Shown: piece after piece, positions 1 to 6,097 of the stretch
How positions within the stretch are numbered: position 1 is the first letter of the stretch
Layout: each line of letters begins with the position of its first letter
Assembly (NCBI GenBank): GCA_964627045.1
Contig: CAZVIK010000161.1
Location: 1 to 9,550 of the forward strand
Direction of reading: 5' to 3'
Origin: CAZVIK01 sp964627045
GTDB lineage: Bacteria; Acidobacteriota; Terriglobia; Bryobacterales; Bryobacteraceae
DNA: 9,550 nucleotides
Notes under the pieces: model-generated
The model's input: only the letters and a program-made list of their open reading frames with translations
Database searches by the model: none
Told to the model about the DNA's origin: nothing
Position numbers and translations under genes: made by a program

Positions 1-1080
1 TTTTCCCTGCACAGGAACTCCATGTACTCGGAAGAGTCCATGGCGCCTTTGCCGGGCTATGTCCACCGGATCCCCGTCGTCCGCAGGGTGTTCGGGTCCA
101 TCGAAGACCGCTATCGCGAGGCGACCGGCAAACCCTTCGACTATGGCAACGCCTTCTGGACGCCGCCCCTCCCGCCGCACGCCGCCTTCGCACGGGAACA
201 GGAACAAATCCAGCGGCATCTCGGACTGGCCGCGCACGTTTCGCTGACCGACCACGACAGCATCCAGGCCGGCATCCAGTTGCACCTCATTGAGAGTTCC
301 CAAGGGACCCCGGTCTCCCTGGAATGGACCGTGCCGTTCGAGCCATCGTTCCTGCACATCGGCGTGCACAACCTCCCGCCGGCGGCCGCCGCCGGGTGGC
401 TCGGTCGTCTCCGCGCGTACACCGCTGCGCCCCGGCTCGAGCGGCTGAAGGATTTGCTCGCCGGCGTGAGCGCGATCGAGGGGGCGCTGGTTGTATTGAA
501 CCACCCCCTCTGGGACGAGTCCCGGATCGGCGCAGACGGACAGTACCGGATGGTCCGGAGTTTCCTGTCCGTCTGCGGCGGCTGGATTCACGCCATGGAA
601 TGGAACGGCCTGCGGCCAGCCGCCGAAAACCGTGCGGTACTGGAGATGGCCGCCGGGCTGGACATCCCGGTTGTCTCCGGCGGCGACAGCCACGCCAGCG
701 CTCCCAGTTCGGTGCTGAACCTGACCAACGCCTCCAACTTCGCCGAGTTCGCCGGCGAAATCCGGCACGACCGCGTCAGCCGCATCCTGCTGTTGCCCGA
801 GTATTACGGGCCGCACGGCCTGCGCTACGCCGAGTGCGCCCTGGACATCGTGCGGGAGTACCCCGACCTGGCAGGGCGGCGCCGCTGGGTGGACCGCGCC
901 TTCTATCGCGAGCCGGACGGCGCGGTGCAGCCGCTGTCCTCCTTCTGCGCCCGCGACGGCGGGTACCCGGGCGCGTGGCCATTCCAGGTCTTGCGATTGG
1001 GCCACAGCCGTCCGTTTCGCGCAGCTCTCCGCGCGGCCCTGGCCGCCTGCCAGCACCCCGCCTGGGCCTCGGAACGTTAA
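1..1080 (+). CDS. PHP-domain metal-dependent phosphoesterase (5' partial)
   Basis: The frame is open from base 1, and the first ATG (22) is probably not the start: the seven codons before it read FSLHRNS, which resembles the first PHP metal motif (D-L-H-x-H-S), so the gene should begin upstream of the window. Numbering from the Met at 22, the remaining PHP motifs appear in order: TDHD at 76-79, Glu101 in LEWT, His112 in LHIGVH, NHP at 160-162 and GGDSH at 220-224. PHP proteins bind two or three metal ions and hydrolyse phosphoesters. The second His of the first motif is Asn here. The C-terminal ~100 residues past GGDSH carry no motif I recognise. The substrate cannot be read from sequence. 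It ends with TAA, and the 80-bp gap that follows carries a promoter for the next gene. Family assignment is fairly sure; the role is unknown. Confidence 0.8.
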   Translation, partial: FSLHRNSMYSEESMAPLPGYVHRIPVVRRVFGSIEDRYREATGKPFDYGNAFWTPPLPPHAAFAREQEQIQRHLGLAAHVSLTDHDSIQAGIQLHLIESSQGTPVSLEWTVPFEPSFLHIGVHNLPPAAAAGWLGRLRAYTAAPRLERLKDLLAGVSAIEGALVVLNHPLWDESRIGADGQYRMVRSFLSVCGGWIHAMEWNGLRPAAENRAVLEMAAGLDIPVVSGGDSHASAPSSVLNLTNASNFAEFAGEIRHDRVSRILLLPEYYGPHGLRYAECALDIVREYPDLAGRRRWVDRAFYREPDGAVQPLSSFCARDGGYPGAWPFQVLRLGHSRPFRAALRAALAACQHPAWASER

Positions 1081-1100
1081 ACAGCGCTTTCCGCCCCCGC

Positions 1101-1145
1101 CTTTCACCGGATCGTCATCATCCTGTAACCTCGCGTTCGTAGTAT
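1101..1145 (+). promoter_or_regulatory. Pho-box-like three-repeat array with -10 element
   Basis: Three 7-mers lie exactly 11 bp apart: CTTTCAC (1101-1107), TCGTCAT (1112-1118) and CTGTAAC (1123-1129). The E. coli PhoB box is built from CTGTCAT/C-like 7-mers separated by 4 bp, the same geometry. Ten bases after the last unit is TAGTAT (1140-1145), matching TATAAT at 4 of 6 positions, and 10 bp is also the spacing in the E. coli phoA promoter. No -35 hexamer is evident, as expected for an activator-dependent promoter. The predicted transcript would start near 1152, just before the ATG at 1161. The arrangement is seen; control by a PhoB-type regulator is inferred. Confidence 0.6.
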
Positions 1146-1160
1146 GGGGGTGGGTGAACC

Positions 1161-1352
1161 ATGTTGCCGCTTGCCATTGCGTTTCTCGCGGCGGGGGTGT
1201 TCGTGTTGAAGTACAGACGCCCGCTGCGCCGCCCGCATGAAAGCCGTCAATACCGAATCGACGCGCGCGCGATCTCCACAGTGCTCTTCCTGCTGGCCGG
1301 ATGCATGCTCGTGCTGGACTTCGCCACGCGGTTGAAGGGGATGAGCGCATGA
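1161..1352 (+). CDS. Small two-helix membrane protein, unknown function
   Basis: A 63-residue protein I do not recognise. Residues about 2-17 and 38-53 are hydrophobic and likely span the membrane; the connecting segment (18-36) is strongly basic (KYRRPLRRPHESRQYR), so by the positive-inside rule the loop should be cytoplasmic and both termini outside. A G-rich stretch (1146-1156) just before the ATG can serve as ribosome binding site. The stop overlaps the ATG of the next gene, so the two are probably translated together. The Pho-box-like promoter immediately upstream suggests expression under phosphate limitation. Its position, overlap and promoter make a real gene likely despite its size. 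Confidence 0.6.
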   Translation: MLPLAIAFLAAGVFVLKYRRPLRRPHESRQYRIDARAISTVLFLLAGCMLVLDFATRLKGMSA

Positions 1353-1543
1353 TGCCCGAAGACGTGTCCATTGCGCCTCCCCAGTATCCCAGTGTGCTGA
1401 GAGAGGGACGGGTGTTGGTACAGCTTCTGACCGGAGCGCTAATCTGTTCGGGCTATCCGGAGCCCGAAGCGGCCTTGCGCGCCCGGGCGCTGTTGTCGTC
1501 CCAACCCGCCGTCGCTTCCGCGTCCGCTTCGCCGGGACGTTAG
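1349..1543 (+). CDS. Small unknown protein coupled to the upstream membrane protein
   Basis: A 64-residue protein with no recognisable family. The start at 1349 (tandem ATG ATG) is preferred over the in-frame ATG at 1301 because it gives an ATGA overlap with the upstream stop and because AAGGGG at 1335-1340 lies 8 bases before it as a good Shine-Dalgarno. The N-terminal part is Pro-containing and acidic, residues about 18-34 are moderately hydrophobic, and the tail is Ala/Ser-rich (SSQPAVASASASPGR). It is neither clearly secreted nor clearly transmembrane. It ends 13 bp from the end of the convergent sixA gene. The existence of the gene is supported mainly by overlap and RBS; function is unknown. 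Confidence 0.5.
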   Translation: MMPEDVSIAPPQYPSVLREGRVLVQLLTGALICSGYPEPEAALRARALLSSQPAVASASASPGR

Positions 1544-1556
1544 GCGGCGGCCCCGA

Positions 1557-2060
1557 TCAGGCCGGCTCGTGGTCTGGCGGCGCCGCCAAACGTGGGGTGA
1601 GGAGCCACCGAAGCACAGCGCGCGGCGTCCGGCCCGGGGTCTCCACTTCGAAGCACGCCAGCGCGCCTTTCTTCACTTCCAGAACGCTACCGGGAGCGCC
1701 GAGAAGGAAGCTGGCGAGCGCGCTGAACAAGGGTTCGTGGCCCACCAGCAGGACCGCATCTTCGTCCGTGTGGTCCCGCAGGAGTTGCCACACTTCGACG
1801 GGCGACGACGATGGAACCAACGCCGCCGTCTCGACGATCTTCCCCGTGCAGCCGAGCATCTCCTGCGCGATCCGTGCCGTTTCTATGGCCCTGGCATAGG
1901 GGCTGGAGAGGATCGCTCCCACGCTGGCTTTCGCGGCCCTGGCCCGCTCCAGCACGTAGCGCAGCTTCTGGCGGCCCTCTTCGGTCAGCCGCCGCTCGGA
2001 GTCCGGGCGCCCCGGCTGTGACCGCTCCGCGATCCCGTGGCGCAGCAGGTAGAGCCGCAT
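1557..2060 (-). CDS. sixA: SixA-type phosphohistidine phosphatase
   Basis: A 167-residue histidine phosphatase of the RHG branch. It opens with MRLYLLRHG, whose His8 is the expected phosphorylated catalytic residue; SSPYARAIETA (about 57-67) and GHEP (about 113-116) supply the other phosphate-pocket Arg and His. The length fits SixA (about 160), which removes phosphate from phosphohistidine in phosphorelay or PTS proteins; related small phosphatases act on other phosphate esters. The frame extends upstream to 2312, but that part is Arg/Gly/Pro shadow of the preceding gene, and the family begins at MRLYLLRHG. The start overlaps the stop of the upstream kinase-like gene by one base (TAATG), with AAGG a few bases before as a weak RBS, so translation is likely coupled. 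Last gene of a three-gene minus-strand operon. Confidence 0.85.
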   Translation of the reverse strand: MRLYLLRHGIAERSQPGRPDSERRLTEEGRQKLRYVLERARAAKASVGAILSSPYARAIETARIAQEMLGCTGKIVETAALVPSSSPVEVWQLLRDHTDEDAVLLVGHEPLFSALASFLLGAPGSVLEVKKGALACFEVETPGRTPRAVLRWLLTPRLAAPPDHEPA

Positions 2061-2818
2061 TATGCCTTGGCGACCCGCCTTTTCCGACGGGCGGGGAGTT
2101 CCAGGGGTCTTGCCGGAGGCTTGCCCAGGTGCCGCGCCGCGATGTCGTCGCGAAGTTCGCGGAAAATCGCCTCGGCCGGCCGGCTGGCGTCCACGACCGT
2201 GAAGGCGTAGCGCTTCGCCATCCGGTCCAGCGTCCGCACCAGCCGGGTCTGGTAGCGGACGAAGCTCTCGTGCATGTCCGCGCCGAAGCGCATATCCATG
2301 CCGCTTTCCCAATAGTCGAACGCGCCCCGTCCGAGCACCACGCGCTGCACCAGGTCCGCCACCTCGGCGCGGAGATAGTACACGGCGTGAGGCGCCAGGC
2401 CGATCCCGGTAACCTGCTCGATCCAGGCCCGGTCTTCTCCCCTCGCCGTGGCGCGCGCGATCAGCGAAAAGATGTAACGGTCGATCAACACCACGAATCC
2501 CGCCCGCAACGCCGGGATGATCTGGTTTTCCAGCCGGTCGGCGAAGTCGGTCACATAGAACAGCGTCATGGCGATGGGGCCCAGCGTGTTGCCCATCTTG
2601 GCTTCCACGATCCCCTTACCCGCCAGCGCCGACCGCGCCATGCCGCTGTCCAGCACCGCGTAGCCTTCCTGCTCCAGCCACTTCCGCAGCAGGGCGACCT
2701 GCGTGCTCCGGCCCACGGCGTCCGGTCCTTCGATCACGATCAGTTTACCCTGCAACTCGGAGCAATCCACGCCGGGCAACGGCTCGGAGAGAAACCGCAG
2801 CGGTTCACTCTGCCTCAT
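2060..2818 (-). CDS. Thymidylate-kinase-like P-loop protein, Walker A Lys replaced by Arg
   Basis: A 252-residue protein of the thymidylate kinase (dTMP kinase) fold. The P-loop at 31-39 reads GPDAVGRST: the usually invariant Lys is Arg37 (CGG at 2708-2710). A DRY motif is at 113-115, followed by the helix that normally contacts nucleotide. The TREPGGT-like motif of true dTMP kinases is absent. The tail (235-252) is rich in Pro, Arg and Lys (PARRKRRVAKA). It is clearly paralogous to the gene just upstream: both share DFADR, an acidic-free DRY strand, and a Y-x-E-x-G-M-D segment. The start at 2818 is chosen over 2869 because GGAGG lies 6 bases upstream and overlap with the upstream gene drops to 14 bp. 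It could be an altered-activity kinase, a pseudokinase partner of its neighbour, or an Arg-tolerant variant; the substrate is unknown. Confidence 0.75.
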   Translation of the reverse strand: MRQSEPLRFLSEPLPGVDCSELQGKLIVIEGPDAVGRSTQVALLRKWLEQEGYAVLDSGMARSALAGKGIVEAKMGNTLGPIAMTLFYVTDFADRLENQIIPALRAGFVVLIDRYIFSLIARATARGEDRAWIEQVTGIGLAPHAVYYLRAEVADLVQRVVLGRGAFDYWESGMDMRFGADMHESFVRYQTRLVRTLDRMAKRYAFTVVDASRPAEAIFRELRDDIAARHLGKPPARPLELPARRKRRVAKA

Positions 2819-3527
2819 GGCCCGCCTCCGTCGCCACCCGCAGCACGCCGCTCGACTGCTCTCCGCCAAGCGCGTCGCGAACGATCGCCCGCACCTGCTG
2901 TTGCTGATCTTCGATGGATTGCGTCGCGTCGATCACGTGAAACCCCACCTCCTCGGCCATCGCCTCGTATTCGTCCAGAATGCGCCCCTGGAACAGGCGG
3001 AAACTCTCTTCGATGTTCCGGCTCAGGCCCAGATCCATGCCCGCCTCGTAGTACTTGATCGCGTTCCGCCCTCCCAGAATGCGCTGCACCGCGACGTCCA
3101 GCGGCACGCGGAAGTAGAAACTCAGGTTTGGCCGCAAGGCGAACCGGTAGAGGTTCCGCACCCACCGGCGGCTCATCCCTCGCGCCACGTCGCGCGCGAA
3201 CGCCGTGTACGCGTACCGGTCCGCGCAGACCACGGCCCCCGCCTTCACCAGCGGGAGGATGTAGCTTTCCATGCGATCGGCGAAATCCGTGGCGTGGATC
3301 AAGCTGAAGCTCGCCGGCGTGAACATGGCCTTCTTCTTGCCCCGGCGCGTGGTTTCGCGGACCAGCGGCGAGGAGTTCCATTCGCTGAACGCCACCGCGT
3401 AGCCTTGGGCCCGCAGCCACTGGGCCAGCAACAGCAACTGCGTGGATTTCCCGGACCCGTCGATCCCTTCCACGATAATTAACTTCCCGCTGTAACGGTT
3501 TTGTAACATTAACGGCGAGGGTCTCAT
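2805..3527 (-). CDS. Thymidylate-kinase-like P-loop nucleotide kinase
   Basis: A 240-residue protein, longer than typical dTMP kinase (about 205-215). It has an intact Walker A, GIDGSGKST (21-29), and a DRY motif at 103-105, both hallmarks of the thymidylate kinase family, which transfers phosphate from ATP to dTMP. However, the segment where dTMP kinases carry TREPGGT reads SEWNSSPLVRET (48-59), so the acceptor may not be dTMP. The start at 3527 is uncertain: the in-frame ATG at 3509 would remove six residues, and neither has a Shine-Dalgarno. TATAAT on this strand at 3541-3546 would place the transcript start almost at 3527, implying a near-leaderless message. First gene of an overlapping operon with its paralog and sixA, divergent from ppx. 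The setting suggests a phosphate or polyphosphate link; that is inference. Confidence 0.75.
   Translation of the reverse strand: MRPSPLMLQNRYSGKLIIVEGIDGSGKSTQLLLLAQWLRAQGYAVAFSEWNSSPLVRETTRRGKKKAMFTPASFSLIHATDFADRMESYILPLVKAGAVVCADRYAYTAFARDVARGMSRRWVRNLYRFALRPNLSFYFRVPLDVAVQRILGGRNAIKYYEAGMDLGLSRNIEESFRLFQGRILDEYEAMAEEVGFHVIDATQSIEDQQQQVRAIVRDALGGEQSSGVLRVATEAGHEAE
2825..2829 (-). promoter_or_regulatory. Shine-Dalgarno GGAGG for the second kinase-like gene
   Basis: GGAGG on the minus strand ends 6 bases before the ATG at 2818. It lies inside the coding end of the upstream kinase-like gene and decides the start of the downstream one against the in-frame ATG at 2869. Confidence 0.7.
3490..3507 (+). 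promoter_or_regulatory. Possible two-repeat Pho box upstream of ppx
   Basis: CTGTAAC (3490-3496) and TTGTAAC (3501-3507) are near-identical 7-mers spaced by 11 bp, the PhoB-box geometry and the same core 7-mer as in the other two arrays of this window. It points toward ppx, 38-48 bp away. Against it: it lies within the first codons of the divergent kinase-like gene, and no -10 hexamer sits 10 bp downstream; the nearest -10-like sequences are CATGAT (3525-3530) and TATTAT (3540-3545). It could be a coincidence of coding sequence. Confidence 0.35.
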
Positions 3528-3540
3528 GATTTCGGATACT

Positions 3541-3546
3541 ATTATA
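3541..3546 (-). promoter_or_regulatory. Candidate -10 (TATAAT) for the kinase-sixA operon
   Basis: The minus strand reads TATAAT here, a perfect -10 match, 13 bases before the ATG at 3527. No good -35 is seen 16-18 bp further upstream, which would lie inside ppx. A transcript would begin about 7 bases downstream, leaving almost no leader. The plus strand at 3540-3545 reads TATTAT, so the same AT-rich spot may serve both directions. Confidence 0.35.
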
Positions 3547-5093
3547 TGGGACCTATGGCGCGCTACGCAGCCATCGACGTCGGCAGCAATTCCGTGCGAA
3601 TGGAGGCCGCCGAACTGATCCCGGGTTCACCGGTCTGCATCATCGCTTCGGACCGCGAAGTTACCCGCCTTGGCGAGAGCGTGTTTCGCGACGGCCGCAT
3701 CTCGCCCGCCGCTATGGAGCACACCTGCCGCGTTCTTCAGCGGATGGCTGCGGCCCTCCGGACGCTCGACCTGGAAGGCGTCCGCGCCGTCGCCACAAGT
3801 TCCGTCCGGGACGCCCGCAACCAGTCTGAGTTTCTGTCCCGAGCCTCGGAGGCGGCCGGCGTTCCCGTGGAGGTAATTTCGGGCCGCGAGGAGGCGCGAC
3901 TGATTCATCTCGGTGTGAATTCCCGCTGGCCGCAACCGGCCCGTCCCGTGCTCATCGTGGACATCGGCGGCGGCAGCGCCGAGGTCGTGCTCGGTGAGAA
4001 CGGCCGCATGCGCGACGCGGTCTCCAAACCCCTGGGCGCGGTACGCCTGCGCGAGAACTTCCTTTCTGAAGATCCCCCCGATCCTCGCCGCCTTCTGCAA
4101 ATGGAGGAGTACATCGACGACAAGCTCGCCGGCCTTCCCCGCCGTTTCGGTGGCTCCGGCTGGGCGCGGCTCATTGCCACGTCGGCCACGGCGCGCGCGG
4201 TGGCCTGCGTCACCGGCGGCGTTTCGCGCGCCAACCGTGACCAGGCCGATCGTATCCGCGTTTCCGCCGCCCAGGTCCGCCGCTTGTATCAACGCCTCAT
4301 CCCGCTGGACCTCGCCGCGCGCCGCCGCATCGCCGGCATCGGCCCTCGCCGCGCCGAGATTGTCGTCCCGGGAGTGGCCGTCCTAACGCGCGTCCTGCGC
4401 GTTTTCGGCATGCCGCACCTTCACTACTCGACGGCCGGTGTCCGTGACGGGATCGTCGCCGACCTGGCCGCGCGCGGCGTTGGGCGCGACCGGGGCCGTC
4501 TCACCCCTGAACAGCGGCGCGAGGTTGAACGCGTCGCCCTGCATTACGGCGTCTCCCTGCGCCGCGTCCGCCGGACCGCCGCGCTGGCCCTGGCGTTGTT
4601 CGACCAATTGCACGCGCTGCACCGCCTTCCGGCGGAATGCGCGAAGTTACTGGAGGCCGGCGCCTACCTTCACGACGTGGGTCACTACATAAGTGACGCC
4701 AGTCACCATAAGCACTCTTATTACTTAGTGGCGAATTCGGACTTATCGGGATTCACGGCGCGCGAGCGCGAGTTTGTCGCCCAGCTCTGCCGCTATCACC
4801 GCAAGTCGCTTCCCACCGCGGCCCACCCCGGATTCGGCGCTATGGGCGAGGCTGACGCCCGGGCGCTGCTTCGGCTCGTCCCTTTGCTCCGTATTGCCGT
4901 CAGCCTGAACCAATGGCAGTCGGGCCGCGTCCGGGCGCTGGCCTGTGAAGTCGCGCCGGGCGGCGTGACCATCGTGCTGGAAGCCGACGGCGAACCCGCC
5001 GTCGAGCTGTGGGGCGCCGAGCGCGCCGACCAGGCTTTCCTCCAGGTGTTCGGAACCCCGGTCGCCGTCACGCGCCACCGGAGATCGGCATGA
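3546..5093 (+). CDS. ppx: Ppx/GppA-family exopolyphosphatase with HD-like C-terminal domain
   Basis: A 515-residue enzyme of the actin-like (ASKHA) Ppx/GppA family, which removes terminal phosphate from polyphosphate or the 5'-gamma phosphate from pppGpp. Visible motifs: AIDVGSNSVRM (9-19, phosphate loop 1), ISGREEARLIHLGV (111-124, with Glu115/116 at the catalytic Glu position), and DIGGGS (139-144, phosphate loop 2). The N-terminal catalytic part runs to about 305. A C-terminal HD-like helical domain follows, with HDVG at 376-379, KHSYYL at 389-394 and YHRK at 417-420, as in full-length bacterial Ppx (about 500 residues). ATG 3555 (MARYAAIDVG) is an equally good start, since homologues usually begin shortly before the AIDxGSNS motif. 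The stop overlaps the CHAD start (ATGA). Whether polyphosphate or pppGpp is preferred cannot be told, though the CHAD and phosphate-transport neighbours favour polyphosphate. Confidence 0.9.
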   Translation: MGPMARYAAIDVGSNSVRMEAAELIPGSPVCIIASDREVTRLGESVFRDGRISPAAMEHTCRVLQRMAAALRTLDLEGVRAVATSSVRDARNQSEFLSRASEAAGVPVEVISGREEARLIHLGVNSRWPQPARPVLIVDIGGGSAEVVLGENGRMRDAVSKPLGAVRLRENFLSEDPPDPRRLLQMEEYIDDKLAGLPRRFGGSGWARLIATSATARAVACVTGGVSRANRDQADRIRVSAAQVRRLYQRLIPLDLAARRRIAGIGPRRAEIVVPGVAVLTRVLRVFGMPHLHYSTAGVRDGIVADLAARGVGRDRGRLTPEQRREVERVALHYGVSLRRVRRTAALALALFDQLHALHRLPAECAKLLEAGAYLHDVGHYISDASHHKHSYYLVANSDLSGFTAREREFVAQLCRYHRKSLPTAAHPGFGAMGEADARALLRLVPLLRIAVSLNQWQSGRVRALACEVAPGGVTIVLEADGEPAVELWGAERADQAFLQVFGTPVAVTRHRRSA

Positions 5094-5530
5094 GCCGCGC
5101 TCCCCACCGGCCCCGCCCCGACCGAGGCATCCGGGAGTATGCCGCCGAACGCACGGCAGGCCTGCTGCGCCGCGCGGCGTTTCAGGCCAACCGTACCGCG
5201 CGCCTCCGCACCGTCGAATCGATCCACGACCTGCGCGTGGCCATCCGCCGCCTCTCTCAGGGGCTTCGCCTCTTCGCTCCGTTCTTCCCCGCGGACAGCG
5301 CCCGCCGGCTGCGGCGCAAGTTGGACGGCGTCATGGGTCTGGCTTCCGCCGTGCGCGACCTCGACGTCGCCGCCGACCTCCTTAAGCGTGGCCGGACCGC
5401 GCCGCCCTCCGCCCTGGCCGCACGCCTGTGTGCCGAGCGGCAGGTTGAGGAAGGCAAGTTGTTGCCCGCGCTTAAGCGATGGGGCCGCCGCGACTTCGAG
5501 AAGAAGTGGCGCCGCCGCCTGGGAGTGTGA
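5090..5530 (+). CDS. CHAD-domain protein, N-terminal half (ends at in-frame TGA)
   Basis: 146 residues matching the first half-repeat of a CHAD domain, a helical fold with conserved His and basic residues that binds polyphosphate. The signature is HDLRVAIRRL at 46-55, followed by a basic helix region. The ATG overlaps the ppx stop by 4 bp and GGAG at 5080-5083 sits 6 bases before it, so it is coupled to ppx. The reading frame is cut by TGA at 5528-5530 and then continues in the same frame for 160 more codons containing the second CHAD half. Without that TGA the product would be about 307 residues, a normal length for a CHAD protein. Possibilities are a nonsense mutation, a sequencing error, readthrough, or two half-CHAD proteins made separately. 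CHAD identity is secure; the status of the stop is not. Confidence 0.75.
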   Translation: MSRAPHRPRPDRGIREYAAERTAGLLRRAAFQANRTARLRTVESIHDLRVAIRRLSQGLRLFAPFFPADSARRLRRKLDGVMGLASAVRDLDVAADLLKRGRTAPPSALAARLCAERQVEEGKLLPALKRWGRRDFEKKWRRRLGV

Positions 5531-5533
5531 AGC

Positions 5534-6013
5534 GTGCCGGTACCCAAGATCAAGTGGAACGAGTCCCTGGGCGCCGCGGGCAACGCGCGCGCCCGCCTGC
5601 CGGAGCTGGCGGCGGCCTTCTTCGCCTCGGGCCGTAAGGCCGCGCTCGTGTCGGCGCCCGTCTCCGCGCTTCACCGTTTCCGCCTCGAGGTCAAGTCCTT
5701 CCGTTACACCCTGGAGTCTTTCCAGCCCTTCTACGGCCCCGGGTTGGAGCGGAGGATCGCGGGTCTCCGCAGGATGCAGGACTACCTGGGAGCCTTGAAC
5801 GACTGCGTCGTAACCCTGGACCTGGTCGCCGCCCGTCTGCCCTCCGGCGATCCGGAACGGAGGATGCTCGACGTGCGGCTCTCCGCCAGAGCCCGGCGGA
5901 TGGCCGCTTCCTTCCGCCGCTACTGGGCGAAGACCTTCGACCGCCCCGGCGAAGAGCGGCTTTGGATTCAATACCTTAAGCGCCCCCTCGCAGGTCCCGC
6001 CAAGCGCCCGTAA
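5534..6013 (+). CDS. CHAD-domain C-terminal half (in frame with the preceding gene)
   Basis: 159 residues if started at GTG 5534, one codon after the TGA that ends the preceding frame. It carries the second CHAD half-repeat: LHRFRLEVKSFRY at 46-58, then RRMQDYLGALND at 79-90, a typical CHAD helix. His47 occupies almost the same place as His46 in the first half, which fits the internal two-fold repeat of CHAD. GGGAG at 5521-5525 lies 8 bases before the GTG, so independent initiation or reinitiation is possible. Otherwise this is the distal fragment of one broken gene. The segment between the TGA and the first motif (about 45 residues) resembles an ordinary linker and helix. The stop TAA lies inside the first unit of the Pho-box-like array of the next operon. 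Confidence 0.65.
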   Translation: MPVPKIKWNESLGAAGNARARLPELAAAFFASGRKAALVSAPVSALHRFRLEVKSFRYTLESFQPFYGPGLERRIAGLRRMQDYLGALNDCVVTLDLVAARLPSGDPERRMLDVRLSARARRMAASFRRYWAKTFDRPGEERLWIQYLKRPLAGPAKRP

Positions 6014-6036
6014 CCGTCCATTGACCTTTCTGTAAC
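6008..6036 (+). promoter_or_regulatory. Pho-box-like three-repeat array upstream of the phoU-like/pit operon
   Basis: Three 7-mers spaced exactly 11 bp: CCGTAAC (6008-6014, overlapping the CHAD stop codon), CATTGAC (6019-6025) and CTGTAAC (6030-6036). The outer two match the CTGTAAC unit at 6 and 7 of 7 positions, the middle one at 4 of 7. A -10 candidate, CATGAT (6044-6049), follows after 7 bases. The genes downstream are phosphate transport genes, which makes PhoB-type control plausible. The 11-bp periodicity is seen; the regulator is inferred. Confidence 0.55.
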
Positions 6037-6097
6037 GGAATGCCATGATGGAAGGTCCTCGTCTGTCCACACGACGACTCAACCGTAGTGAGGCGAT

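Noticed and set aside
1548..1564. Hairpin CGGCC/GGCCG between the convergent ends at 1543 and 1557
   Set aside because: Five-bp stem, 7-base loop, no T-run on either strand; too weak to call a terminator.
1811..3058. 415-codon plus-strand frame opposite sixA and the kinase-like genes
   Set aside because: Arg/Pro/Ala/His-rich shadow translation of the minus-strand genes, whose motifs are convincing.
5528..5530. TGA as selenocysteine or reassigned codon
   Set aside because: TGA ends several other genes here, including ones overlapping the next start, and there is no visible SECIS-like hairpin or Cys/Sec context at this CHAD position.
6059..6077. Small inverted repeat TCGTC/GACGA in the leader of the PhoU-like gene
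   Set aside because: Only 5 bp with a 9-base loop; no link to start codon or RBS that would support a regulatory RNA element.
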